Assembly (NCBI RefSeq): GCF_016863635.1
Contig: NZ_BOPG01000032.1
Span: forward strand, 62,001-126,000
Origin: Virgisporangium aurantiacum
Lineage (GTDB): Bacteria; Actinomycetota; Actinomycetes; Mycobacteriales; Micromonosporaceae
DNA: 64,000 nt
Direction of reading: 5' to 3'
The notes below the pieces were generated by a model. The model was given only the letters and a program-made list of their open reading frames with translations. It was not told the DNA's origin and did not search any database. Position 1 is the stretch's first letter; each line of letters starts with the position of its first letter. Position numbers and translations under genes: made by a program. Shown piece after piece: positions 17,763 through 25,853 of the stretch.

Positions 17763-18908
17763 GTGACGCAGTACGTCTACCCATACGGTCCGGCACGGCC
17801 GCCACGCAGATCGCGGACGCCGGTGATGCTGGGCGCCGCCTTCGCTGTGCTTCTGGTGGTGGCGTGCGGCGGCGTCGCCTTCCTCGTGGTGAACCGCGGG
17901 TCGGGCGCCGCCCGGGACGCCGCGCCGTGCGAGGTGGTGGCGGCCACCATCACGGTCACCGGTGCGGTCGAGGGCCTCCCCGACGTGACGTTCAGCGCCG
18001 ACGGGCGCACCGTCGCCACGTCCGGCCAGCCGGTCCAGCTCTGGAACGCGGACACCGGCGCGCCGCTGAAGAACCTGACCCACCGGTTCCGCGACCTCAC
18101 CGTGATGGCGTTCAGCCCCGACGGCAAGGCGCTGGCCATGGCCAGCGACAAGACCAGGATCCGGGACTTCCTCGGGTTCGAGCCCACCGGCGCCGCCGCC
18201 GGCCAGGGCGGCATGTACCCGCTGGTGCTCTGGAACGTGGAGACCGGCGGTCCGGGCGACCTGTACCCGCACGGGAGCCCGCTCGACGGCGTCGAGTTCA
18301 GCCGCGACGGTGCCAGCCTCGCCACCATCGAGGGCGACGACGTCTACCTGTGGGACCGGACCGGCAGGACGCGCGGGCCGCAGGCGCTGCCCGTCACCGA
18401 GCCGCACGTGGGCGGCGTCGTGTTCAGCCCCGACGGCAAACTCGTCGCCGTCGCGAGCAGCCTGGGTGCGGTCGTCCTGTACGACCCCGCCACCCGCAGG
18501 GCCGTCCGGACCTTCGAGAAGTTCGGTGACCGGTACACGCAGATGCGTTTCAGCCCGGACGGTGCCCACCTCGCCATCCACAACGGCGGTGCTCCGCTGA
18601 AGATCTGGAACCTCACGACCGGCGCCGCCGTCGCCCAGCTCGACCTGGCCGCGGACGACTACCTCGTCGACTTCGTGTACAGCGCCGACGGGCGCAGCCT
18701 CGTCACCCTGGATCAGACGACGGACTACCGCCGGTGGGACGCCGCCACCGGCCAGCAGACGGGCCGGGTCCGCAAGGCCTGCGGACGGCGCAACGCCGTG
18801 GCCGCGCAGTACGGAACGCTCAGCCCGGACGCGACCCGCGCCACCGGGGTGGATCAGCGCACCGCTGGTGGGCCGAAGCAGGTGGAGGTCGTCGGCCTGC
18901 CGTTCTGA
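17763..18908 (+). CDS. Single-pass membrane WD40/beta-propeller protein
   Basis: 381 residues from GTG 17763, preceded by a purine-rich GGGGGAA. Short cytoplasmic Pro/Arg-rich N-terminus, one TM (VMLGAAFAVLLVVACGGVAF), then an exported propeller with repeated blades (MAFSPDGKALAMASD; VEFSRDGASLATIEG; VVFSPDGKLVAVASS; MRFSPDGAHLAIHNG) and WD-type ends (VQLWNAD, LKIWNLT). Probably an envelope sensor or interaction protein. The outer half resembles the propeller of the Hsp70-WD40 protein at 46.8 kb, which suggests related function. Confidence 0.85.
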   Translation: MTQYVYPYGPARPPRRSRTPVMLGAAFAVLLVVACGGVAFLVVNRGSGAARDAAPCEVVAATITVTGAVEGLPDVTFSADGRTVATSGQPVQLWNADTGAPLKNLTHRFRDLTVMAFSPDGKALAMASDKTRIRDFLGFEPTGAAAGQGGMYPLVLWNVETGGPGDLYPHGSPLDGVEFSRDGASLATIEGDDVYLWDRTGRTRGPQALPVTEPHVGGVVFSPDGKLVAVASSLGAVVLYDPATRRAVRTFEKFGDRYTQMRFSPDGAHLAIHNGGAPLKIWNLTTGAAVAQLDLAADDYLVDFVYSADGRSLVTLDQTTDYRRWDAATGQQTGRVRKACGRRNAVAAQYGTLSPDATRATGVDQRTAGGPKQVEVVGLPF

Positions 18909-18946
18909 CCTCGACCCTGGGTAGGCTCCGGGGTGGGGAGGTCCCG

Positions 18947-19705
18947 ATGCGTGCAACGGCCGAGCACCTGGAGCCGTACCGGCGGTGGCGGATGACGTAC
19001 CGCAGCGACGGGCGTGACCTGGCCGGCTTCTGGCTTGCCCCCGACGCCGACGGCCCGCATCCCGCGCTGGTGTTCAACCACGGCAGCATCGGCTTCGGCC
19101 CGGCGTCGCTGCCCGGCCTTCAGGTGCTCGTCGCGCTGGGGTACGCGGTGTTCGCGCCGATCCGCCGCGGGCACAACGACGAGCCGGGCCCGTACTGGCT
19201 GGACCTGGTGCCGGCGCCGTGGGGCAGCCCGGAGATGGGCCGGCAGCTCGTCGCGGCCCTGCGGGGGGAACTGGTCGACGTGCTGGCCGCCGTGGACTGG
19301 GTCGCCGCCCGCCCCGAGGTCGACGCCGGGCGGATCGTCGTGGCCGGCTCCTCGTTCGGCGGGGTGCTGACCGTGCTCGCGCTGAGCGAGCCGGCGCCGT
19401 TGTGCGCCGGCATAAGCTTCGCCGGCCCGTCGATGAGCTGGCCCGACGCGCCCGCGTTGCAGGCGGAGCTGCTGGCCGCCGCCGCGTCGGGAACGGCGCC
19501 GCTGTTTCTGGCCCAGGCGTTCAACGACCACAGCCTGCAGCCGACCTACGCGATCGGGGCCGAGCTGGCCAGGCACGGCCGTCCGCACGAAACCCGCGTG
19601 TATCCGGCCATCGGCGACGACCCCATGACCGGACACGGAATCTTCGCCACCGGATTGGACCTGTGGCGCGTCGACGTCGAGCGGTTCCTCGCCCGCTGGG
19701 TGTGA
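18947..19705 (+). CDS. Alpha/beta hydrolase, dienelactone-hydrolase-like
   Basis: 252 residues from ATG 18947 (GGGGAGG nearby). Alpha/beta hydrolase fold with oxyanion region FNHGSIGFG, nucleophile Ser in VVAGSSFGGVLT, Asp in QAFNDHSLQP and His in MTGHGIFATG, so the triad is complete. Cytosolic, no signal peptide. The family includes dienelactone hydrolases and acyl peptidase-like enzymes; the substrate is not readable. It starts 38 bp after the WD40 gene and may share its transcript. Confidence 0.86.
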   Translation: MRATAEHLEPYRRWRMTYRSDGRDLAGFWLAPDADGPHPALVFNHGSIGFGPASLPGLQVLVALGYAVFAPIRRGHNDEPGPYWLDLVPAPWGSPEMGRQLVAALRGELVDVLAAVDWVAARPEVDAGRIVVAGSSFGGVLTVLALSEPAPLCAGISFAGPSMSWPDAPALQAELLAAAASGTAPLFLAQAFNDHSLQPTYAIGAELARHGRPHETRVYPAIGDDPMTGHGIFATGLDLWRVDVERFLARWV

Positions 19706-19800
19706 CCGCAACGCAATCCGCCGCGGCCCGATCGTCGATGTGCCTTGCTCGGTGCCGCCCTGAGCGACGCCGTCCACGGGTACGCCCACGACTCACGGCG

Positions 19801-19992
19801 CTGCAGATCGACCTGACCTTCAACACCCGCGACGCCGAGTCGCTGGCCGGGTTGTCGAGGAGCTGGTGCGGCCGGCGGCAGCGTGCTGGCGACGTTTGAC
19901 GGCCACGTGGTGATGGCCGACTCCGAGGAAACGAGTTCTGCGTCGCGGCCTCACGCCCGGACACGCTTCGAGGTTGGCTCCATAATCCTTAG
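19801..19992 (+). pseudogene. VOC/glyoxalase-family gene remnant
   Basis: Within the 470-bp gap between the hydrolase and RidA genes. One frame reads LQIDLTFNTRDAESLAGL, matching the first strand of VOC proteins. Another frame reads FDGHVVMADSE and, after one missing base, NEFCVAASRPDTLRGWLHNP and a stop at 19990-19992, matching the metal-site strand (PEGNEFC) near the end of such proteins. The middle of the domain is missing. At least two lesions make it non-functional. I see nothing else between 19706 and 19800. Confidence 0.6.
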
Positions 19993-20048
19993 CGGTGCGA
20001 CGTTTTTGCTGTTCCGAGCGCCCCAAACAGCAAAAACGTCGCACCGCT
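19991..20048. repeat. Perfect 23-bp inverted repeat with AT-rich core
   Basis: Arms at 19991-20013 and 20026-20048 are exact reverse complements; each contains GCGACGTTTTTGCTG or its complement. The loop is 12 nt. The stem begins on the stop codon of the VOC remnant. It is too long and symmetrical for chance in this DNA. It could be a bidirectional terminator or a genome-wide palindromic repeat unit. The following 127 bp to RidA contain no other recognised element. Confidence 0.75.
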
Positions 20049-20175
20049 TTCGATCATGAAACGATCCGGACTTCACTCTCTGGCCAGTAAGTTGATCAAG
20101 CGGCAGCAGGGAAGCCGATCGTGCGATCAAGGCGGCGGCTAACGTGTAGCGGGATCACGGAGGCGGAGGGGTTCG

Positions 20176-20550
20176 ATGCGGCAGACGGTTTCCTCGGGCG
20201 GGCCTTACGAAGACGTGTACGGCTACAGCCGTGCGGTGCGGGTGGGTGACCACATCCACGTGGCGGGCACGACCGCCCGCGCGCCCGATCTGGACGGCGA
20301 CGCCTACACGCAGGCACGGGCGGCGCTCTCGATCATCGAAACCGCGTTGGGTGAGGTCGGGTCGGGGCTGGGCGCCGCGGTCCGCACGGTCACCTATGTC
20401 ACCGACCTAGCCGACGCCGACCTGGTCGCCCGGGCCCACCGCGAGGTGTTCGGCGAGGTGCGGCCGGCGGCGACGCTGGTGGAGGTCACCGGCCTGCTGG
20501 GCGGCGCCCGGGTGGAGATCGAGGTGTACGCCGTCGCGGGCTACGAGTAG
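20176..20550 (+). CDS. RidA/YjgF family protein
   Basis: 124 residues with the family's typical length. HIHVAGTTARAPDLDG matches the early beta-strand and loop, the VRTVTYVTDLADADLVARAH helix-strand is conserved, and RPAATLVEVTGLLGGARVEI ends with the key substrate-binding Arg and the Glu region. RidA hydrolyses reactive enamine/imine intermediates from PLP enzymes; this member may belong to a related subgroup. Its last 10 bp overlap the convergent aldo/keto reductase gene. Confidence 0.9.
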   Translation: MRQTVSSGGPYEDVYGYSRAVRVGDHIHVAGTTARAPDLDGDAYTQARAALSIIETALGEVGSGLGAAVRTVTYVTDLADADLVARAHREVFGEVRPAATLVEVTGLLGGARVEIEVYAVAGYE

Positions 20551-21491
20551 CCGTACGGCACGCGGGGGCGGTACGGGGCCTCGAGAGCGGCCGTGTCGTC
20601 GTCGCTGAGGGTCAGGTCGACGGCGGCGAGGGCGTCGTCGAGCTGGTGGAGCTTCGTCACACCGACGATGGGCGCGGTCACCGGTGCCTTGCCCAGCAGC
20701 CAGGCCAGCGCGATCTGGGCGGGTGGCCGGGCGTGTGCGGCGGCGACCCCGCGCAGCGCGTCGACGACGTCCGCGTCGTTGTCGTGGCCACGTGGGGAGG
20801 CCTGCTCGGCGACCGCGCGGGGCGTGTCGCGCCGGCCGCCGGCGAGCAGACCGCGGGCCAGCGGGCTGTACGGCAGGACGCCGACGCCCTGGTCGGCGCA
20901 GAACGGCAGCATCTCCCGTTCCTCCTCGCGGTAGGCGAGGTTGTAGCGGGTCTGCATCGACACGAACCGGGTCTGCGCGGTGTACTGGGCCTTCGCGAGC
21001 TGCCACGCGTACATCAGGGACGCGCCGAGGTACCGGACCTTCCCGGCCCGCACGACGTCGTGCAGTGCCGCCATGGTCTCCTCGATCGGCGTCCCGGCGT
21101 CCCATCGATGGATCTGGTACAGGTCGATGTGGTCGGTGCCCAGCCGGCGCAGCGACGCGTCGACGGCGGCCATGATGTGTTTGCGGGACAGGCCGCGGTC
21201 GTTGGCACCGGGTCCCATCGGATAGAAGCACTTGGTCGCGAGCACGTAGTCGCCGCGGCGGGCGAAGAACCTGCCGAGCAGACGACCGGTGATCTGCTCG
21301 CTCACCCCGCCGGAGTACATGTCGGCGGTGTCGAAGAACGTCACGCCGGCGTCGACGGCGCGCCGCACGATCGGCTCCGCCGCGTCCTCCGGCAGGAACC
21401 ACGGCTCCGCGGCGGGATCGCCGAAGCTCATCATGCCCAGGCCGATCCGCGACACCTTGAGCCCGGACGAGCCGAGCCGCACGTACTGCAT
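20541..21491 (-). CDS. Aldo/keto reductase
   Basis: 316 residues from MQYVRLGSSGLKVSRIGLGM (an in-frame ATG 9 nt upstream is also possible). Complete AKR catalytic set: Asp and Tyr in TFFDTADMYSGGVS, Lys in VLATKCFYPMG, His in IDLYQIHRWDAG. C-terminal NADP-binding segment is TAPIVGVTKLHQLDDAL. Resembles the YajO/PhdYhdN-type subgroup that reduces aldehydes with NADPH. Physiological substrate unknown. Confidence 0.92.
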   Translation of the reverse strand: MQYVRLGSSGLKVSRIGLGMMSFGDPAAEPWFLPEDAAEPIVRRAVDAGVTFFDTADMYSGGVSEQITGRLLGRFFARRGDYVLATKCFYPMGPGANDRGLSRKHIMAAVDASLRRLGTDHIDLYQIHRWDAGTPIEETMAALHDVVRAGKVRYLGASLMYAWQLAKAQYTAQTRFVSMQTRYNLAYREEEREMLPFCADQGVGVLPYSPLARGLLAGGRRDTPRAVAEQASPRGHDNDADVVDALRGVAAAHARPPAQIALAWLLGKAPVTAPIVGVTKLHQLDDALAAVDLTLSDDDTAALEAPYRPRVPYGYS

Positions 21492-21574
21492 TCCGACCAT
21501 TTTTCCCGAGCGCGGCGCGGACCGGGAAGGGTACATCGAAGGCGGAACGCGCGACTCGGTACGAAGAATGAAGG

Positions 21575-22519
21575 TCAGGCGGGGACGCGGGGTTGCGCCA
21601 GCGCCTGGATGAGCTCGGCCAGAACCCGTTCGGCGTCGGAGTTGTCGACCTGGCAGGTGCCGGCCGCCAGATGCCCGCCGCCGCCGTACCGCAGCATGAT
21701 CGAGCCGATGTCGGCCGGCGAGGTGCGGTCCACAATGGACTTTCCGGCGGCGAACACCGTGTTCTGCTTGTCCCTGCCCCACAGCGCGTGGATCGAGACG
21801 CGCGTCTCGGGATAGAGCGCGTAGACCATGAACCGGTTGCCCGCGTAGATGGTGTCCTCGGCGCGCAGGTCGACCACGACGACGTCGTCGTGGATCGTGC
21901 TCACCCGGCGCAGCTGGTCGATGAACGGCTCGGTGTGCTTGTGGAACAGCTCCGAGCGTTCGCGGACGTCCCGCATCGCCAGGATCTCGTCGACGCTCTC
22001 CAGCTGATGGCAGGCATGGATGAGCTTCATCATCAGCTCGAAGTTGGAGATGGTGAAGTCGCGGAAGCGGCCGAGGCCGGTGCGGCTGTCCATGAGGAAG
22101 TTCAGCAGCGTCCAGCCGGTCGGGTCGAGGATCTCCTCCACGGTGTACTGCGCCGAGTCGGCCTTGTCGACGGCCTCCATCAGGTCCAGCGGCACGTCGG
22201 TGAAGAAGTCGGCGCCGCCGAACTCGTTGTAGATGACGCGGGCCGCGGACGGCGCGGACGCGTCGATGATGTGGTTGGGCTGCGGACCGACGCGCACCGT
22301 CTCCGAGTGGTGGTGGTCGAAGACCAGGTGCGCCCCGGGAACGTACGGCAGGTTCGTGATGATGTCGTTCTCGGTGATTTTGACCTTGCCGTCCTGCATG
22401 TCCTTCGGATGCACGAAAATGATCTCGTCGATCATGTCGAGGTGATTCAGCAGCGTGGCGCACACCAGGCCATCGAAGTCGCTGCGCGTCACGAGCCGGT
22501 ATTTCACGGTTTCATTCAT
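21575..22519 (-). CDS. DHH-family phosphoesterase
   Basis: 314 residues. Metal-binding motifs of the DHH superfamily: TRSDFDGLVCATLL (motif I), FDHHHSETV (DHH motif) and RYGGGGHLAAGTCQV (DHHA1 GGGH). Family enzymes split phosphodiester or phosphoanhydride bonds in polyphosphate, oligonucleotides or cyclic dinucleotide products using Mn2+. The N-terminal aspartates and the DHH and GGGH motifs are intact, so it should be active; the substrate is not predictable. Starts with MNETVKYRL; no paired CBS or TM domain. Confidence 0.88.
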   Translation of the reverse strand: MNETVKYRLVTRSDFDGLVCATLLNHLDMIDEIIFVHPKDMQDGKVKITENDIITNLPYVPGAHLVFDHHHSETVRVGPQPNHIIDASAPSAARVIYNEFGGADFFTDVPLDLMEAVDKADSAQYTVEEILDPTGWTLLNFLMDSRTGLGRFRDFTISNFELMMKLIHACHQLESVDEILAMRDVRERSELFHKHTEPFIDQLRRVSTIHDDVVVVDLRAEDTIYAGNRFMVYALYPETRVSIHALWGRDKQNTVFAAGKSIVDRTSPADIGSIMLRYGGGGHLAAGTCQVDNSDAERVLAELIQALAQPRVPA

Positions 22520-22552
22520 CGGCCACCGGGGCGCCGACCTGAGGGGATCGGC

Positions 22553-22687
22553 TCAGTCCGGGTCCTCGTGCCACCGGCCGGGGTCGTTGAGGCGTTGCAG
22601 CCGCAACGGGCGTCCCGTTCGGTGTCGAATGTGAGGTTCCGGCCGCGGGTCTCCGTGGACGTCACGTACCAACCGCTGGTGTACGGC
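22553..22687 (-). pseudogene. Possible C-terminal gene fragment with frameshift
   Basis: Minus-strand frame YTSGWYVTSTETRGRNLTFD continues to ERDAR. After a one-base slip the next frame gives RLQRLNDPGRWHEDPD and a stop at 22553-22555. The two halves read like the C-terminus of one small protein. It overlaps the 3' end of the DoxX-like gene by about 25 bp. Family not recognised. Confidence 0.35.
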
Positions 22688-23045
22688 GACGGGCTACGCG
22701 TAGCGCCCACCAGATCAGGGGAGCCTGCATCGGGAGGCGGGCGTAGGCCGCGGCCCGGTACGCCGGCGGGCGTCGGCGCCAGTCCCGGGCCATCTTCACG
22801 TTCGCCGGGAAGACGGCTACGAACAGGGCGGCGGCGGCCAGACCGCCGGCGCGGCGGGTGCGCGGATGCGCGACGGCCGCGGCCACCGCGAGTTCGGCGA
22901 CGCCGCTCAGGTACGTCCACGTCCGGGGCCGGCCGGGCAGCGTGCGCGGGACGATCGGGTCGTATATCTGCGGCGCCGCGAAGTGCGTGCCACCGGTGAC
23001 GGCGAGCAGCAACGCGAGGCCGTGGGCACTCCGGGACGCGGACAT
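22662..23045 (-). CDS. DoxX-like small membrane protein
   Basis: 127 residues from the ATG at 23045 (an ATG 12 nt upstream is an alternative). Four hydrophobic helices: HGLALLLAVTGGTHFAAP, YLSGVAELAVAAAVAHP, AGGLAAAALFVAVFPANVKM and a C-terminal one. The FPANVKMARDW motif and the overall layout match DoxX/DUF4267-like membrane proteins, often linked to quinone or redox functions without firm biochemistry. Divergent from the next gene. Confidence 0.8.
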   Translation of the reverse strand: MSASRSAHGLALLLAVTGGTHFAAPQIYDPIVPRTLPGRPRTWTYLSGVAELAVAAAVAHPRTRRAGGLAAAALFVAVFPANVKMARDWRRRPPAYRAAAYARLPMQAPLIWWALRVARRRTPAVGT

Positions 23046-23095
23046 GGGGTTCAGCATGCCAGGACCCGGTGTCCGCGCGCCTATCATCGGTCGGG

Positions 23096-23659
23096 ATGGA
23101 TATCGACGAACGCGAACTGCACTACCCGCCGGACGCGCCGCTGCGCGCCTGGCGGTTGTTCCGGGTGCGCGCGTTCGACGGGGACCTGCTGCTCTCCTCG
23201 CCGATGTACCACGACCCCGACCCGCCGTCGTGGCCAGCCGTCGGCAGCGTCGCGTCCTGCTACGAGGGCCACCCGGCGCCGGCTCCCGGGTGCCGCTGCG
23301 GCATCTACGGCGCGGTTCCGGGAACCCTCGACTCGCTTCCCGGCTACCTGCTCGACACCGCCCACGACGCCGACCGGTGGGCCTACGCCGAGATCGCCTG
23401 CAGCGGCCGCGTCTTCGTCGACATGCGCGGCGTGCGGGCCGAACGCGCCGAGCTCGTGCGCATCGCCCTGCCCGACTCGTCCTGGCCGGACGAGGCAGCG
23501 CTGTCCGCCGCGAAGCGGCTGCTCCACGCGCGCTATGGAGTGCCCGTCGGCGGGCTGGACTGGGTCCCCGACTGGGTTGCCGGCAACCGACGCGATGCGG
23601 GGCGGCCACCCGCCGAGGTGAACCTCGCCCTCGACCTGAACCGGCTCGATCTCGGCTGA
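23096..23659 (+). CDS. Uncharacterised cytosolic protein
   Basis: 187 residues from ATG 23096. No TM or signal peptide. A Cys cluster lies around residues 58-71 (ASCYEGHPAPAPGCRCGIYG), followed by a conserved-looking WAYAEIACSGRVFVDMRGVR. This pattern recurs in actinobacterial proteins of unknown function in which the CxCGIY(A/G) motif sits in a compact alpha/beta domain. The motif might be a metal site (inference). No operon partner; the neighbour downstream is convergent with 1 bp between stops. Confidence 0.72.
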   Translation: MDIDERELHYPPDAPLRAWRLFRVRAFDGDLLLSSPMYHDPDPPSWPAVGSVASCYEGHPAPAPGCRCGIYGAVPGTLDSLPGYLLDTAHDADRWAYAEIACSGRVFVDMRGVRAERAELVRIALPDSSWPDEAALSAAKRLLHARYGVPVGGLDWVPDWVAGNRRDAGRPPAEVNLALDLNRLDLG

Positions 23660-23660
23660 T

Positions 23661-24647
23661 CTACAGCAGCAGGCCGACGGCGCACGCGAGGACGAGGAGG
23701 GCGCCCATCGCGTAGGTGACGACGGCGAGAGCCGAGATCGGTGGTTCCGACCAGGGGACGCGGTGGCTGTCGAAGACCGGCTTCAGCGCGAACTGGAACA
23801 GCTTCCGCCGCGGCTTGAATCCGAGCCGCAGCAACGGCCCCCGCAACGGAAGGAACTCCGGTGTCCAGTCGGACGCAAAGCGGAAGAAGCCGTACCGGGC
23901 TCTCGGCATTCCGGGAAGAGCGATGCCGCTGGTGCGGACGGCTTCCGCGCGGAAGGAGTCGTACGCGGTCCGCTTCATGTCCAGGACGAGGATCAGCAGC
24001 CGCTCCGGGCGGACCATTCCCCGGGCCGTGCGGAGTTCCCACAGCAGGCCCGCGTCGGTGCCGGCCCGGAGGACGACGAGGCGCGCGACGCGCATCCAGT
24101 GGACGACGGCGTCGCGCCACTCGTCGTCGGTGGTGTACTGCCGGGCGGCGCCGGGTCTGGGAAGCGTCTCGCCCGGCTGGCCGATCGCGATCATGTCGCC
24201 GAGGGGTTTCAACGCCTCCGCGAGTTGCTCCTCGTCGGTGGTCGCGCCGGTGACGAGGGTCTGTGTCAGCAGCAGCGACAGGCCCTGTCCGGTGATGCCG
24301 GCGTCGGTCCGGAACGGGCGGAGATACAACACGCGGGGCCGGTCACCGTGCAGCACCGCCGGTGCCGCGGACCTCGCCGTCAGCTGGCGCCCACGGAAAT
24401 AGAGAAACCCACCGACGACGGCGAGGATTGGCGCGGCGATCGCGAGCGCCACGAACAGTTCCACGGGCACGCCGAGAATGAGGGGCAGTACGCACGCCGC
24501 GATCAGGACGGCCACGACGGCGAGCGCGATGAACACGACCCCGGCGGTCTTCGTGGCGGCGCCGGCGGCGCGTGGCGAAACGTCCTGCGGCGGCACGGAT
24601 TCACGATGGCATCCGGTGCCCGCTGATCCCACGCCGAAGTCACGCAC
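23661..24647 (-). CDS. Membrane protein with YLRPF/WEL cytoplasmic domain
   Basis: About 328 residues. Two N-terminal TM helices (GVVFIALAVVAVLIAACVLP; LFVALAIAAPILAVVGGFLY) precede a cytoplasmic alpha/beta domain with PRVLYLRPFRTDAG, MIAIGQPGETLPRPGAARQY, WMRVARLVVLRAGTDAGLLW plus EL, and a last TM at the C-terminus. The strand-helix pattern with the acidic site after YLRPF and the final WEL resembles TIR-like or nucleoside-processing folds tied to membranes; this is inference. The start is unclear: GTG 24647 is used, and an ATG lies 66 nt upstream. Confidence 0.68.
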   Translation of the reverse strand: MRDFGVGSAGTGCHRESVPPQDVSPRAAGAATKTAGVVFIALAVVAVLIAACVLPLILGVPVELFVALAIAAPILAVVGGFLYFRGRQLTARSAAPAVLHGDRPRVLYLRPFRTDAGITGQGLSLLLTQTLVTGATTDEEQLAEALKPLGDMIAIGQPGETLPRPGAARQYTTDDEWRDAVVHWMRVARLVVLRAGTDAGLLWELRTARGMVRPERLLILVLDMKRTAYDSFRAEAVRTSGIALPGMPRARYGFFRFASDWTPEFLPLRGPLLRLGFKPRRKLFQFALKPVFDSHRVPWSEPPISALAVVTYAMGALLVLACAVGLLL

Positions 24648-24732
24648 CTGACAGCGACGTTTGCCGGGAACCGCCGATGGGAATCGATGCTCCGTCCATA
24701 GTGAACCGTCCACAGTGGTCCGGGAGCCTCAT

Positions 24733-24879
24733 ATGTCAACGCAGGCCGTGCTCTACGTCATTGCGATCATTCTGCTGGTGCTCGCCGCCCTGCCGATTCC
24801 CACCCGGGGTATCGGGCTCGCGTTGCTGGGTGCCGCCGCGGCCCTCGCGGCCTACTCCTGGCCGGTGATCTCGGGCTGA
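24733..24879 (+). CDS. Small membrane protein
   Basis: 48 residues with a good Shine-Dalgarno (CGGGAG, 6-nt gap). Two hydrophobic segments, AVLYVIAIILLVLAALPIP and GLALLGAAAALAAYSWPVI, separated by a TRG turn. This length and pattern match common actinobacterial two-TM proteins of unknown role. Faces the zinc-ribbon remnant. Confidence 0.68.
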   Translation: MSTQAVLYVIAIILLVLAALPIPTRGIGLALLGAAAALAAYSWPVISG

Positions 24880-24882
24880 CGG

Positions 24883-25106
24883 TCAGATCTGCGTGGCGGC
24901 GAACAGTTCGAGATGCGCGCAACGCGGGCAGCGGAACGCGTCGACCTGCCAGCGTGGCTTGCCCAACCGCTTGGCGCCGCCGAAGGGGCCGCGTTCGAGC
25001 CGGCCCGCGATCCACCGGGCGTAACCCTGGACGCCTGGCCGGAGTCCTCGACGAATCCCGGCTCCAGGCCGACGGTTCCGCACTGCGTGCACCTCAGCTC
25101 GTTCAT
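24883..25106 (-). pseudogene. Small zinc-ribbon protein with a single frameshift
   Basis: From ATG 25106 the frame reads MNELRCTQCGTVGLEPGFVE then DSGQ and loses sense. A one-base change near 25035 restores VQGYARWIAGRLERGPFGGA, then PRWQVDAFRCPRCAHLELFA and a stop at 24883. Together these form a typical ~73-residue actinobacterial protein with CxxC at both ends (CTQC and CPRC) that would bind one zinc. It is either a recent pseudogene or a sequencing error. Neither frame alone has both CxxC pairs. Confidence 0.72.
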
Positions 25107-25123
25107 CCCCGGGAGCGTAGACG

Positions 25124-25798
25124 CTACCGGCTCGTCGTCCGCGGACGCACGAAGTAGTCGGACCGGCCGCGGCGGGGTGCGCTGCCGTCCGACCTCAGTC
25201 GGGGAATGAACTTCGAACAGTGGATGTAGGCCTCGTGTACGTCCGCGACGACCCAGCGCGTGGCCCGCCGGGTGGGTGCCGCCTCGACCGGGAGATCCGG
25301 GTGGTCGGCCCGCAGGTCCGCGTCGTCGACGATCGTGGCGGCGCCGTTGACGTGCAGCCCGACACCGTCGGCGCCGAAGTCCAGGAAGAGCAGGCCCACC
25401 CGCGGGTTCTCGCTGATGTTGCCGAGGCTCGCCATGACGCCGTTGCCGCGGTAGTCCGGCCAGGCCAGCCGGTGGTCGTCCAGGACGTGGACGAAGCCGG
25501 GCGGTCCGGCCCGGAAGGTGCTGTCGCAGTTCCCGCGCGCGTCGCTGGTGGCGAGGAACATGAACTCCTGCCGCGCCACGAACGCACGCATCGCGTCGTT
25601 GAGGTGGTCGAGAACCTGGGTGTCGTAGAAGCGCCGGGCGCGGTCACCGGTGCCGTACCGCTGCTGGAGGGTCCGCTCACCGGCGGATCCGACGAGCGGG
25701 CAGGCGGGTGTCGCGAGCCGGTCGGTCCGGGGTGCCGCCGTGCGTGGCAGGAGCAGCGGTAGCGCCCGTGTCAGCACTAGCAGAATCCATCTCACCAT
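25124..25798 (-). CDS. Pyridoxamine 5'-phosphate oxidase-like flavin-binding protein
   Basis: 224 residues from the ATG at 25798. The core (residues 65-215) is a split-barrel FMN-binding domain: MRAFVARQEFMFLATSDARG, FVHVLDDHRLAWPDYRGNGV, LGNISENPRVGLLFLDFG and AYIHCSKFIPRL. The last motif is typical of the PNPOx-like group that includes F420/FMN reductases. The first 25 residues are hydrophobic (WILLVLTRALPLLLP), unusual for this cytosolic family, so the true start may lie further in. Confidence 0.82.
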   Translation of the reverse strand: MVRWILLVLTRALPLLLPRTAAPRTDRLATPACPLVGSAGERTLQQRYGTGDRARRFYDTQVLDHLNDAMRAFVARQEFMFLATSDARGNCDSTFRAGPPGFVHVLDDHRLAWPDYRGNGVMASLGNISENPRVGLLFLDFGADGVGLHVNGAATIVDDADLRADHPDLPVEAAPTRRATRWVVADVHEAYIHCSKFIPRLRSDGSAPRRGRSDYFVRPRTTSR

Positions 25799-25830
25799 CA
25801 GCCAATGCTGGCGGCACGCCACCCAGACCG

Positions 25831-25847
25831 TCGCACTACGTGTGCGA
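25831..25847. promoter_or_regulatory. TCGCAC-5-GTGCGA inverted repeat
   Basis: Short palindrome in the 55-bp gap between the PNPOx-like gene start and the GNAT gene end. Close to an AT-rich ATACTAT. It may be an operator for the PNPOx gene; no regulator adjoins it. Confidence 0.3.
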
Positions 25848-25853
25848 TCGATA

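Noticed and set aside
15385..17766. 793-residue + strand open frame
   Set aside because: Antisense of the pentapeptide-repeat gene and then an off-frame of the pobA remnant; only its last part touches real sequence.
16775..18529. 584-residue frame as one hydroxylase-fusion protein
   Set aside because: After 17547 it reads through the wrong frame and into the WD40 gene; the true tail is in another frame and stops at 17669.
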